Source: Pelethousia sp034928145
GTDB taxonomy: Bacteria > Bacillota > Clostridia > Christensenellales > CAG-138
Direction: 5' to 3'
NCBI GenBank assembly: GCA_034928145.1
Contig: JAYFPE010000003.1
Span: forward strand, 1 to 60,993
Length of the DNA: 60,993 nt
Shown: one piece after another, positions 9,249 to 16,886 of the stretch
Numbering within the stretch: the stretch's first letter is position 1
How the letters are laid out: every line of letters starts with the position of its first letter
Program-made: the position numbers and the translations under genes
Notes under the pieces: model-generated
Databases searched by the model: none
Told to the model about the DNA's origin: nothing
What the model saw: the letters and a program-made list of their open reading frames with translations, nothing else

Positions 9249-9277
9249 TCGCCAGGTTTTATTCCGTGATGAATGAC

Positions 9278-9307
9278 GAGCTTGCCGTTATGAACATTCG
9301 CACCATG
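9278..9307 (+). repeat. Cassette-end repeat, partial copy C
   Basis: gccgttatgaacattcgcac and the following catg match repeat copy B (2834-2856) almost exactly; weaker similarity (gtattttat.gc.aggt) reaches back to 9241. There is no terminator core, because the opp terminator takes its place. The opp operon is therefore bracketed by copies B and C. Confidence 0.6.
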
Positions 9308-9646
9308 TGAAGTGACTTTCCGGTTTTGATCAGTCCTTATTGGCCGAAACAAATCGAAGGTCCTTTTTCTTGCGGAAGCCATTTGTTACAACATTGCCGG
9401 GCATCGCTACATCCTATGAATGTCCAAATTGAATTTTATGATGTATCAGGCCACATATTATCACCCCTATGCGAAGGATCGATAAAGGAATATAATAGTA
9501 TGCAGTTGATAGCAATAATAGGCAATCGAATTTGAGCCGGATTATGCGATTAATGAAGTGCAGATAAATGCTAAGTTTAATCTATACCCTATCCCCTGTT
9601 ACTCTATTTTGAATAACTGCCTGAAAATATTAGAAGGAGGATTCTT
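9308..9646. other. AT-rich non-coding stretch
   Basis: About 340 AT-rich bases, clearly different in composition from the flanking operons. TATAAT at 9491-9496 stands alone without a good -35 box. A 69-codon frame starting at 9326 has no ribosome site and no recognisable protein. I see no supported gene. Confidence 0.4.
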
Positions 9647-11131
9647 GTGAAAAAGAAAGTGATCGTCATAGGGGGCGGCATTGCGGGGCTTAGCGCGGGT
9701 GTGTATGCGTTAAGGTGCGGCTTTGACGTTACTGTTTTGGAAAGTCATAGTATTGCGGGTGGGAACTGCACGTCGTGGAAGCGGAGCGGGTATCTGTTCG
9801 AGGGCGGTATGCACTGGCTGACGGGTTCCGCTAAAGAAGAACCCATTCATAAGATGTGGCGTACGGTGGGGGCATTGAACGACAGCGTTCAAATCCACTG
9901 TTCTGAACCATTCATCGAATATGACTACCAAGGCACGCCCATCCGCTTTTACAGGGATGTCGATACCACAGAAAAGCACTGGCTTTCCTTGTCCCCCGCA
10001 GACGCAAAAGAGATAAAAGCCCTATGCAACAACATTCGCAAAGTAAAAAACCTTGCTATGCCTGTTACCGATCTGTGTGGTGTCAAAGTAACAAAAAAGA
10101 CGCATCCGCCAATTTCTCTGCTTTTTAGCGCTCTTTCCGCCATGAGAATCATGGGGTCGTTTTCAAAAATCTCCACAGATGCGTATATTAACAGATTTAC
10201 CCATGAAGGGTTGCGCGAAATGCTCCGCTCCGCGACAAGCGAAAAGAGTGGCGTGGTGCCCCTGTTTTTTACGATGGGTACGCTTGCGCGGGGTGATGGC
10301 GGCTTCCCCGAAGGCGGATCATTGCCCTTCGTCGGTCGGATTGTAGATACCTTCCAGTCGCTGGGCGGCAAACTTCTTCTAAACGCCAGGGGCGAGCGCG
10401 TTATCATTGAAAACAACAAAGCGGTAGGCGTGATGGTGGGCGGCAAAGCCATGCCTGCTGACGCTGTAATTATCACAGCAGATACCATGTCCATCGACCA
10501 CCTGTTTGATACGCTGCCAAAAGCGCCCTGGCTGGAGGAAATGCGTGCTGTAACCGAACCTACTATGGCTACCTTTTTATCGCTCGGCATAAAGGCTGAC
10601 TTGAAGAAATACCAGAAGGGCCTTGTTTTTAAGCTTCAGCAGCCGATTTTCTTGGCGGAACAAACATATGAATATCTGAGTGTCAACAACTATGCGTCTG
10701 ATCCGGTTTATTCTCCGGAAGGGAAAACGGCTATTACGATTATCTTAGATGGCGACACCTACGATTTCTGGAAAAAAGCAAAAGAAGAAAACAGATATAT
10801 GGATGAAAAACAAAAGTTGGCCGGGTTAGTGATAGAGGCGCTGTCGAGGCTGATTCCTGAAATCGAAGGGCAGGTAGAGGTTTGCGATGTTGCGACGCCG
10901 TTAACTTATGAACGCTACTGCGGCAACTGGAAGGGTTCCTGGATGACTGAGATGACGCCAAGCATGAAGATGAAGAGTTACCCGGCTGCTATCAACGGGT
11001 TGTCCGGCGTATACTTCGCTGGGCAGCGTATGATGCCCCCCGGTGGCCTTCCTGTTGCGCTCATGACTGGGCGGACAGCTGTTCAGCATCTATGCCGTGA
11101 TACCGATACTCTGTTTGTTAGTGAAGAATAG
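9647..11131 (+). CDS. CrtI-like FAD-dependent oxidoreductase
   Basis: This 494-aa flavoprotein begins at a GTG with AAGGAGG eight bases upstream. The N-terminus has the dinucleotide-binding motif VIVIGGGIAGLSAG, then AGGNCTSWKRSGYLFEGG as in phytoene desaturase/carotenoid isomerase-type enzymes. The C-terminus has the second FAD contact (GLSGVYFAGQRMMPPGGLP). Members act as desaturases, isomerases or retinol saturases; the substrate cannot be read from sequence and no carotenoid genes are near. Base composition is less GC-rich than the backbone and the gene stands alone between an AT-rich spacer and gene debris, so it may have been acquired. Confidence 0.8.
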   Translation: MKKKVIVIGGGIAGLSAGVYALRCGFDVTVLESHSIAGGNCTSWKRSGYLFEGGMHWLTGSAKEEPIHKMWRTVGALNDSVQIHCSEPFIEYDYQGTPIRFYRDVDTTEKHWLSLSPADAKEIKALCNNIRKVKNLAMPVTDLCGVKVTKKTHPPISLLFSALSAMRIMGSFSKISTDAYINRFTHEGLREMLRSATSEKSGVVPLFFTMGTLARGDGGFPEGGSLPFVGRIVDTFQSLGGKLLLNARGERVIIENNKAVGVMVGGKAMPADAVIITADTMSIDHLFDTLPKAPWLEEMRAVTEPTMATFLSLGIKADLKKYQKGLVFKLQQPIFLAEQTYEYLSVNNYASDPVYSPEGKTAITIILDGDTYDFWKKAKEENRYMDEKQKLAGLVIEALSRLIPEIEGQVEVCDVATPLTYERYCGNWKGSWMTEMTPSMKMKSYPAAINGLSGVYFAGQRMMPPGGLPVALMTGRTAVQHLCRDTDTLFVSEE

Positions 11132-11199
11132 GTGATCCAAAGCTTTCGTCTGCATAAGGCTCACCGCGCGCGCAGAATACCCTTGCAGAGGATAGCAGC

Positions 11200-11234
11200 A
11201 AAACCCCGGAATGCGTTGCATTCCGGGGTTTTTG
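11200..11234 (+). terminator. Terminator after the CrtI-like gene
   Basis: AAACCCCGGAATGC (11201-11214) pairs with 11218-11231 around GTT, followed by a T run. The flanking A run on the other side makes it able to work in both directions. Confidence 0.85.
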
Positions 11235-11271
11235 ACAGATCGAGGCTAAAGAGCTATTTGCTCCATAACCG

Positions 11272-11466
11272 CTAATAGAAACTGCCTAGCTTATCCGCAG
11301 CTAGGATTGACTGATACACAGAATCCAGCGTAATGTGGAAGGTCTCGGCATAAACCAATGCGTTGTTGTTGACCATCTTATCGGCAATGATCATCACGTT
11401 TTCCGGGGTGGGCTCCACATCCAGATCAGCCAGGCAGAGGGGCAAACCGGTGTCGAAGCAGAAGCG
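11272..11466 (-). pseudogene. 3' remnant of glycerol dehydrogenase (gldA-like)
   Basis: The last ~64 codons match the C-terminus of GldA-type glycerol dehydrogenases: RFCFDTGLPLCLADLDV, then a helix and a terminal SILAADKLGSFY that corresponds to the family's LLVADQYGQRF-type ending. No dehydrogenase core, NAD-binding or zinc-ligand region is present. The fragment is joined out of frame at ~11466 to the start of a different gene, which shows a deletion between two leftward genes. Confidence 0.7.
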
Positions 11467-11677
11467 CGCCACCCTTGCCGTTAATCTCCTCAACGGCAAT
11501 CTCACAGGCATTCTTCATGAATTGGCCGGCCGCGGCGTTATCGCCGGTCATCGGGCCTACGCAGGCAAATTTGATGGTATCCGCTTTCTTGGTTCCCGCG
11601 CTGCATCCTGCCACAGAAAATAGGGTGAGTGCCGTTAGGATGAGGGCTATGCTTTGAGGTATTCTCTTGCTGTTCAT
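11467..11677 (-). pseudogene. 5' remnant of a LivK-type substrate-binding lipoprotein
   Basis: The first ~70 codons are intact: ATG at 11677 behind AAAGGGAG, a lipoprotein signal (lipobox VAGC, Cys25) and the start of a branched-chain amino-acid-type receptor (IKFACVGPMTGDNAAAGQ, then EIAVEEINGKGG). Homology stops at the junction with the gldA remnant, after which the frame reads 13 unrelated residues and stops. Function is lost. Confidence 0.72.
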
Positions 11678-11717
11678 GTTTTTCGCTCCCTTTCTTTTTT
11701 TAATCCCATTGGCTTGC

Positions 11718-11977
11718 GCGGAGTCCTTGGCCCAAACCTTTCATGTGAGCCCCTCCTACTTACATAAGATCTTTCGCAAGCAATTGAATACCTCACCGAT
11801 TCAATATATCAGCAACATCAAAATTAACGAAGCGCAATACCTGCTGAGTACCTCCGATCTCTCCATCATACAGATTGCCGAGCGCTGCGGCTTTGGCGAT
11901 TCCCGATATTTCAGCCGCGTTTTCAAGAGCGCGCCGGCATTTCCCCCTCGCAATACCGGGCAAAGACCCGTAACTAG
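11718..11977 (+). pseudogene. 3' remnant of an AraC-family regulator, frameshifted
   Basis: Two AraC helix-turn-helix motifs are readable (SLAQTFHVSPSYLHKIFRKQ and IIQIAERCGFGDSRYFSRVF). After FKS, near 11935, the frame must shift by one base to read the expected family end AGISPSQYRAKTRN with a stop at 11975-11977. There is no sensor domain and no start codon. It is the third gene fragment in 700 bases. Confidence 0.72.
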
Positions 11978-12231
11978 GGCGGTGCGGCAGGATGCCGAGT
12001 GATCGGGTCGATTCATGCTTTTCCTTTGGCCAGCATCTCCAATTGCCGTCGGTCTTCTTTACGCATGCTACTATGGGGTGTTGCCGCCTTCGCGGTAATA
12101 ATGCGTTTCGGCAGCAACACCGCTGCAAGGGTCGTGACGCTAAGCAAAAAATCCCGCAATGCCTTTATAAAAAGCGGCGCGGGGTTTTTGTTTTGGTCGA
12201 AAAGCCTGTTTTAGGATGTGCCAAGGCGTGA
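11978..12231. other. Non-coding debris stretch
   Basis: No supported gene. A short hydrophobic open piece near 12060-12110 (LLWGVAAFAVIMRFG) may be another membrane-protein scrap. A hairpin-forming GTGTTGCC...GGCAGCAACAC pair occurs at 12075-12121. Confidence 0.35.
12145..12194 (+). terminator. Probable terminator
   Basis: AAAATCCCGC pairs with GCGGGGTTTT (one G-T pair) around a ~20-base loop and is followed by tttgtttt. It separates the debris region from the nitroreductase. Confidence 0.5.
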
Positions 12232-12237
12232 TATAAT
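12229..12237 (+). promoter_or_regulatory. Extended -10 promoter for the nitroreductase
   Basis: TGATATAAT combines a perfect TATAAT (12232-12237) with the extended TGn element. The -35 position (TTTTAG) is poor, which is acceptable for extended -10 promoters. It lies ~75 bases before the preferred start codon. Confidence 0.55.
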
Positions 12238-12312
12238 GCAAAGCAACCAATCAACTTTAGGGATGAGAATCGCCTTATGGCTATGCCTTCCCGGAAAGAG
12301 AGGACGCGGGAT

Positions 12313-12876
12313 ATGAATGATACCTTGCAAACAATCGCGGAGCGGTTCTCCTGCCGCAACTTTACGGATCAATTGCCTGCGGAAAAAGACCTGGCTGCAA
12401 TCGCGCAGGCAGCCATACAGGCGCCGAGCGGCATGAATCGGCAAGGCTGGCAGGTGATCGTCGTAAAAGATAAAAGCCTTATGGATGAGATGGAAGCGGA
12501 AGGGATGCGGGTGCTGGCAGGCATGGCGGACAAATCCATGTATGAGCGTATCCTAGCGCGGGGCGGTAAGCTGTTCTACAACGCCCCTTGTATGATCGTC
12601 ATCGCCATAAAAGAAGCGTTTCCCAAGGGCGCCGAATTGATCGATTGCGGCATTTTGGCCCAAAACATTGTTCTCGCTGCCACCTCTCTTGGCATCGCCA
12701 ATCTTCACTGCGGTTTTGTCGGCTTGGCCTTTGCCGGCAGCAAAGCGGATGCTTTCAAAAGCAAGCTCAAATTCCCGCAGGGCTACGGCTGCGGCATGGG
12801 CGTTTTGCTGGGCTATGCGGCGGATACCGTGCCGCCCCATGTGCCGAACCAGGAGAAAATTACGATAATTGGGTGA
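12313..12876 (+). CDS. Nitroreductase family protein
   Basis: This ~187-aa FMN-dependent oxidoreductase of the nitroreductase fold has the N-terminal FSCRNFTDQ cofactor loop, APSGMNRQGWQ (flavin and NAD(P)H contacts) and the C-terminal GYGCGMGVLLGY segment. I start it at 12313 (MNDTLQTIAERF), where the family begins; the ATG at 12277 would add 12 unrelated residues. The substrate (nitroaromatics, quinones or flavin) cannot be told. It is monocistronic behind its own promoter. Confidence 0.85.
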   Translation: MNDTLQTIAERFSCRNFTDQLPAEKDLAAIAQAAIQAPSGMNRQGWQVIVVKDKSLMDEMEAEGMRVLAGMADKSMYERILARGGKLFYNAPCMIVIAIKEAFPKGAELIDCGILAQNIVLAATSLGIANLHCGFVGLAFAGSKADAFKSKLKFPQGYGCGMGVLLGYAADTVPPHVPNQEKITIIG

Positions 12877-12951
12877 AGGAACAATTCCTTTGCGCTTTGG
12901 ATTTCCTGTGCAAATTGCAAATGGGGCGGGCAAAGCCGGCCGACATAAGCT

Positions 12952-13024
12952 GCGGGCCGCACATAAACGGCGGGCCGCACACAAACGGCGGTCTATAACG
13001 CCTCTATGGCATGTGCGGCCCGCA
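12952..13024 (+). repeat. 18-bp tandem repeat and hairpin leader before the MmcQ/YjbR gene
   Basis: cgggccgcacataaacgg (12953-12970) is repeated with one change at 12971-12988. GCGGGCCGCAC (12952-12962, and again in the second unit) is complementary to GTGCGGCCCGC (13014-13024), which ends directly against the AAGGAGG of the next gene. Either repeat unit could pair, so two alternative hairpins border the ribosome site. Confidence 0.6.
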
Positions 13025-13037
13025 AGGAGGAACAGCA

Positions 13038-13508
13038 ATGGATATCCATGAAGTTATGGCTGTTTGTGCGCAATATCCGGCCGTTACCCTGGATTTTCCC
13101 TTTGGCCACGCGCCGGCGTGTTATCGCCTTTGCGGCAAGATCTTCGCGGAGGTCTATCCCACGGGCGTTCGTGGCGCTTTACGTATTTTGCTCCAGGATG
13201 ACCGGATTCCGCGCGAGGCCATAATCCCGATGGTGACCTTGCGCTGTGAGCCCGCCTATGGTGATTTCTTCAGGCAGCAATATCCGGCTGTCGTATTAAG
13301 GCCCTATCACTATCCGCCCAGGCAGCAATCCTACGGCAATACCATCATTGTGGATGGCCGGTTAGACGAACGCGCCATAAGGGCGATGATCGGGCATGCA
13401 TATTCCTATGTGCTTGGCAAGCTTCCGAAGAAAACGCAGGCGGAGATACTAAATTGCTCCGGGGAATTGCCCCCACAGGAGCGTTCGGGTGGAATTCCTA
13501 TGCCATAG
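13038..13508 (+). CDS. MmcQ/YjbR family protein
   Basis: This 156-aa protein belongs to the MmcQ/YjbR family (CyaY-like/double-wing fold, sometimes called DNA-binding). Typical elements are LDFPFGHAPACYRLCGKIFAEVY near the N-terminus (read as LDFPFGH and KIFAEVY) and the C-terminal segment ERAIRAMIGHAYSYVL (DxxLxxLIxxSYxLV in the family). The ATG follows AAGGAGG at a spacing of seven. The biochemical role of the family is unclear. The tail after residue ~140 is polar and probably disordered. Confidence 0.8.
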   Translation: MDIHEVMAVCAQYPAVTLDFPFGHAPACYRLCGKIFAEVYPTGVRGALRILLQDDRIPREAIIPMVTLRCEPAYGDFFRQQYPAVVLRPYHYPPRQQSYGNTIIVDGRLDERAIRAMIGHAYSYVLGKLPKKTQAEILNCSGELPPQERSGGIPMP

Positions 13509-13546
13509 GGCTGCTGGAGCCGTGATAGCCGCCCCTGCCAATCTTT

Positions 13547-13571
13547 GGGCCGCATCGGCCCTTTTGTTTTG
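13547..13571 (+). terminator. Terminator between MmcQ and DUF421 genes
   Basis: GGGCCG (13547-13552) pairs with CGGCCC (13556-13561) around CAT, followed by ttttgtttt. It ends only ~15 bases before the DUF421 start, leaving almost no room for a separate promoter, so read-through or a very short leader must feed the next genes. Confidence 0.7.
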
Positions 13572-13585
13572 CGTAAACTAGGGCT

Positions 13586-14302
13586 ATGGTCATTCTATTT
13601 GTGCGTGCTATCATCCTATACCTGCTAGTATTTGTGGCCATCCGTATGACTGGCAAGCGCCAGCTTAGCGACTTGCAGCCCTTCGATCTGATCATCACCC
13701 TGCTTTTGGCCGAACTGGCCAGCGAACCCGCTGCCAATATGGGCATCCCCCTGCTCTACGGCGTAGTTCCCATCCTTGCGCTGTTCCTGACGCATCAGGC
13801 GGTCTCCTTCCTTTCCCTCAAATCGTCGGGGTTTCGCCATCTGCTCTGCGGCAGGCCGCTGTTGCTGGTGAGCCGCGGCGTGGTCAACGAGCAGGCCCTT
13901 AAAGATGCGCGTTATACCCTCAACGACCTGATGGAGCAGGTGCGCGCGAAGGATGTCTTTGATCTGGCGGAGGTAGATTACGCCATTTTGGAAACCAACG
14001 GCGACCTTTCCATCCTACCCAAGGGAGCCAAGCAAACGCCTACCTACGAAGCGCTCTCTCTGCCTTCGCCCGAAACCACCCCCCCCTTTCTCTTGATCCA
14101 GGATGGCAAAGTGCACAAGGAAGCCCTGCGCCAATCCGGCTTTAGTCTGTCCTGGCTGGAAAGCCAGCTTAAACGTGCGGGAATTTCCGGTGTGGAGCAG
14201 GTGCTCTTCGCCTTTCTCAGCGGGGATACGCTGCACCTGCAGAGCAAACAAAAATATGGCGGGCTCGTGCGCTTTGTGGATACCCGGGGTGGCGCGGCAT
14301 GA
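13586..14302 (+). CDS. DUF421 membrane protein (YetF/YcaP family)
   Basis: This 238-aa protein has the DUF421 layout: three N-terminal membrane helices, the family signature RMTGKRQLSDLQPFDLIITLLLAELAS (read as MTGKRQLSDLQPFD), then a soluble C-terminal domain with the LRxxxVxDLAEVDYAILETNGDLSILPK-type strand pattern. The family is common in spore formers; its role is not settled, with links to envelope or germination in bacilli. The stop overlaps the start of the DUF4363 gene (ATGA), a pairing common in Bacillota. The ribosome site is weak. Confidence 0.88.
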   Translation: MVILFVRAIILYLLVFVAIRMTGKRQLSDLQPFDLIITLLLAELASEPAANMGIPLLYGVVPILALFLTHQAVSFLSLKSSGFRHLLCGRPLLLVSRGVVNEQALKDARYTLNDLMEQVRAKDVFDLAEVDYAILETNGDLSILPKGAKQTPTYEALSLPSPETTPPFLLIQDGKVHKEALRQSGFSLSWLESQLKRAGISGVEQVLFAFLSGDTLHLQSKQKYGGLVRFVDTRGGAA

Positions 14303-14703
14303 CCAGGCGCACCGGCTTTCCCCGTGCCAACGCTATCATCACTGCGTTGGCCATCCTGCTGATCGTCTTTCTTCTGACCGTGCCGCGCCACTTCCTCACC
14401 GGTGTAACGGAGAAGCTGCGCATAGCCGCCCGGGAGGCGGAGTACGCCGTTTTACGGGATGACCTCACGGCTGCGGACGAGGCTATTGCCCGCATGTGTG
14501 CGGATTTTGCGCAAGCCGAACAGCCCCTCAAGCTTTTTTTGAACCATGAGGAGGTAGACGAGCTCCGTACAGCCCTTCATGCCGCCCGGGATCTGACCAT
14601 GATCGATGAAAGCGGCAATCTGCTCACAGAGCTGCAAATTGTGCTGCGCATCGTAGATTATTGGGATGATACGGAGACATTGAGCATTTTCAATCTGTTT
14701 TAA
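14299..14703 (+). CDS. DUF4363 membrane-anchored protein
   Basis: This 134-aa protein has one N-terminal membrane helix (IITALAILLIVFLLTV) and a helical extracytoplasmic part (AREAEYAVLRDDLTAADEAI, then LFLNHEEVDELRTALHAARDL) typical of DUF4363. The start overlaps the DUF421 stop by four bases, so the two are co-translated. Function unknown; constant pairing with DUF421 suggests one membrane complex. Confidence 0.8.
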   Translation: MTRRTGFPRANAIITALAILLIVFLLTVPRHFLTGVTEKLRIAAREAEYAVLRDDLTAADEAIARMCADFAQAEQPLKLFLNHEEVDELRTALHAARDLTMIDESGNLLTELQIVLRIVDYWDDTETLSIFNLF

Positions 14704-14813
14704 TATGCTTTGTTAGGGCCGCGTCCGGCCAGGAATCGCATAGGCAAGCAATGCGCAATTCTATTCAAGCGCTATTCATTTCGAATATGGTAAGATGAAT
14801 CCGGGTGGTAGGA

Positions 14814-15716
14814 ATGGCAGAAAATTGGGAAAAGATCAACGCCGTGCAAAGAATGCAGGATTATATCGTATCGCACTACCAGGAGGAGATTACCCTGCGG
14901 GACCTGGCAGCGGCGGCCGCATACTCGCCGTGGCACGCCTTGCGCGCTTTTAGCGAGTTGATGGGGAAAACCCCCTTTGAATATCTCCGTAGCGTTCGGC
15001 TGTCAAAGGCGGCGAAGGAACTACGCGATACCGGCAAAAGCGTGCTCGATATCGCCCTGGAATCTGCATTCGGCTCCCATGAGGGCTTTACCAAGGCTTT
15101 TTCCCGCGAGTTCGCCATAACACCGCGCAGCTATCGGGAGCAAGCTCCGCCCATCCCCTTGTTTTCCTACTATCCCATCCGTGATTATTACAGATTATTT
15201 GATGAGGGAGGAACAGAAACCATGTCCAGCGCCATCGTTTTTACGCAGGTCATTGAAAGACCCCAAAGAAGGCTCGTATTAAAAAGGGGGGTCAAGGCTA
15301 CGGAGTACTTTTCTTATTGCGAGGAGGTCGGCTGCGATGTATGGGGCATACTGGAAAGCGTTAAGGGCGCCCTATATGAATCCATCGGCGTTTGGCTGCC
15401 GGAGGGTATGCGCAAGCCCGGCACATCGGAATACTGCCAGGCGGTCGAAATGCCCCCGGATTTTTGTGGCGCCCTACCTGCGGGCTTCGATATGATGGAT
15501 CTGCCCGCCTGCAAGTATATGGTCTTCCACGGCGAGCCCTTCTCGGATGAAAGCTTCGCCCAGGCCATCGATATCGTGTGGGATGCCATCAAGCGCTATG
15601 ACCCCAAGCGCTATGGCTGGGATTGGGCGCCTGACGACGGGCCGCGCTTTCAACTTGCGCCCATTGGGGATCGGGGCTATATAGAAGCTCTTCCCATCCG
15701 CGCGTATAAGGGTTAA
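14814..15716 (+). CDS. AraC-family regulator with GyrI-like effector domain
   Basis: This ~300-aa protein reverses the usual AraC order: the two helix-turn-helix motifs come first (residues ~10-105, LRDLAAAAAYSPWHALRAFSE and LDIALESAFGSHEGFTKAF), followed by a GyrI-like ligand-binding domain (~140-300, with ICLPACKYMVFHGEPFSDESF-type strands, read as PACKYMVFHGEPF). This MarA/Rob-SoxS-like architecture senses small amphipathic compounds. GTG at 14805 is an alternative start nine bases upstream; neither has a good ribosome site. It is monocistronic. Target genes are unknown. Confidence 0.85.
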   Translation: MAENWEKINAVQRMQDYIVSHYQEEITLRDLAAAAAYSPWHALRAFSELMGKTPFEYLRSVRLSKAAKELRDTGKSVLDIALESAFGSHEGFTKAFSREFAITPRSYREQAPPIPLFSYYPIRDYYRLFDEGGTETMSSAIVFTQVIERPQRRLVLKRGVKATEYFSYCEEVGCDVWGILESVKGALYESIGVWLPEGMRKPGTSEYCQAVEMPPDFCGALPAGFDMMDLPACKYMVFHGEPFSDESFAQAIDIVWDAIKRYDPKRYGWDWAPDDGPRFQLAPIGDRGYIEALPIRAYKG

Positions 15717-15732
15717 CCCCCAAAAAGTTTCC

Positions 15733-15763
15733 GGCCGCCTCCTTTGCACGGGGGCGGCCTTTC
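15733..15763. terminator. Terminator between AraC-GyrI gene and asparaginase
   Basis: GGCCGCC (15733-15739) pairs with GGCGGCC (15753-15759), followed by tttct. The genes converge here, and aaaaag on the left side suggests that it works for both. Confidence 0.7.
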
Positions 15764-15800
15764 TGGATATACGGATCTATGCTGCACGTCCTTTTTCCGC

Positions 15801-16787
15801 TTACATGATCTCCCCGCAGATATTCTTGCGCATCAGCGCGCGGAGGGATTCCATATCCTTGGCCTGGGCCAAGGCCCACATGAGCTTGGTCACGGCTGCC
15901 TCGGTGGTCATATCCCCGGCGGAGATGACGCCCGCCTCGCGCAGGGGACGGCTGACCTCGTAAACATCCGGCGTACTGGCCTCATAGAGGCATTGGGAGG
16001 TAAGCACCACGGGGATACCTAAATCCATTAGGCCCCGCAGGGCCTCGGCATGGTCTCTGCGGAAATTGGAAACGCCGCCCAGGCCGAAGGCCTCCACCAC
16101 AACGCCTTTCACGCCGCAGGAGGAGAGGATGGAGAGCTGCTGGGCCATGGTGCCCGGGATCAGCTTGACAAGGGCCACATTTGGCTCGATATCCGAATAA
16201 TACTCGAAATGCCGCCCTTCTTGCTCCGCCTGAGCGAGCGTCAGGTCGATGAAGCGGCCATCCACCACCGTAGCCACATAGGGCGCGTTGATGGATTCAA
16301 AGGCATTGAGGGAGGTGGTGCGGGTCTTCACGGCGCGGCAGCCGCGCATCACCGCGCTGCCAAAGCAGATGTAGACCCCGCCGGGCAGGCGCTGGGCAGC
16401 CAGCAGTGCGTGGGCTAAGTTTGCCCGGCCATCGCTATCCGGCCGCACGATGGGCCATTGCGAGCCCGTGAGCACCACGGGCAGCGGTAGGTTTTGCAAA
16501 AGGAAGGTGAGCATGGAGGCCGTGTAGGCCATGGTATCGGTGCCGTGGGTAATAACCACGCCGTCGTAATCGCCCATGTTAAGCAGCACGGACTTGGCCA
16601 TAATCTGCCATTCCTCGGGCTGGATGTTGGAGCTATCCATATTAAACAGGTCGATGCAATCTACCGGGCAGGGCAGCACGGGCAGGCAGGAAAGCAGTTC
16701 CTGCGCGCAAAGGCCGGGCGCCAGCCCGTCGGGCGAGGGTATGCTGGCAATGGTTCCGCCGGTTGCCATAAGCAAAATGCGAGACAT
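15801..16787 (-). CDS. L-asparaginase
   Basis: This 328-aa enzyme hydrolyses asparagine to aspartate and ammonia. Both catalytic threonine motifs are intact: ATGGTIAS at residues 8-15 and VITHGTDTM near 80. The start at 16787 follows AAGGAGG; a longer frame from 16859 adds 24 unrelated residues and has no ribosome site. No signal peptide, so cytoplasmic (type I-like). It is divergent from the MFS gene, and the ~100-bp space between must hold both promoters. Confidence 0.9.
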   Translation of the reverse strand: MSRILLMATGGTIASIPSPDGLAPGLCAQELLSCLPVLPCPVDCIDLFNMDSSNIQPEEWQIMAKSVLLNMGDYDGVVITHGTDTMAYTASMLTFLLQNLPLPVVLTGSQWPIVRPDSDGRANLAHALLAAQRLPGGVYICFGSAVMRGCRAVKTRTTSLNAFESINAPYVATVVDGRFIDLTLAQAEQEGRHFEYYSDIEPNVALVKLIPGTMAQQLSILSSCGVKGVVVEAFGLGGVSNFRRDHAEALRGLMDLGIPVVLTSQCLYEASTPDVYEVSRPLREAGVISAGDMTTEAAVTKLMWALAQAKDMESLRALMRKNICGEIM

Positions 16788-16886
16788 AAGAAAGCCTCCT
16801 TGCATTGAATATAATTTGACGCTATACTGAAAAAAGTGACGATTATTCTCTATACCCAATTATATCATATCCGCCGGAGGACGACT

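Noticed and set aside
7853..9382. 509-codon open frame on the minus strand across oppA
   Set aside because: It is antisense to the well-supported oppA gene, has a Gly/Val/His-rich composition typical of GC-driven antisense frames, and no ribosome site.
9326..9535. 69-codon ORF in the AT-rich spacer before the CrtI-like gene
   Set aside because: No ribosome site, no family, and composition equal to the surrounding spacer.
12952..12988. Possible CRISPR-like repeats before the MmcQ gene
   Set aside because: Only two 18-bp units directly abutting each other, with no spacers and no cas genes; no CRISPR array was seen anywhere in the window.
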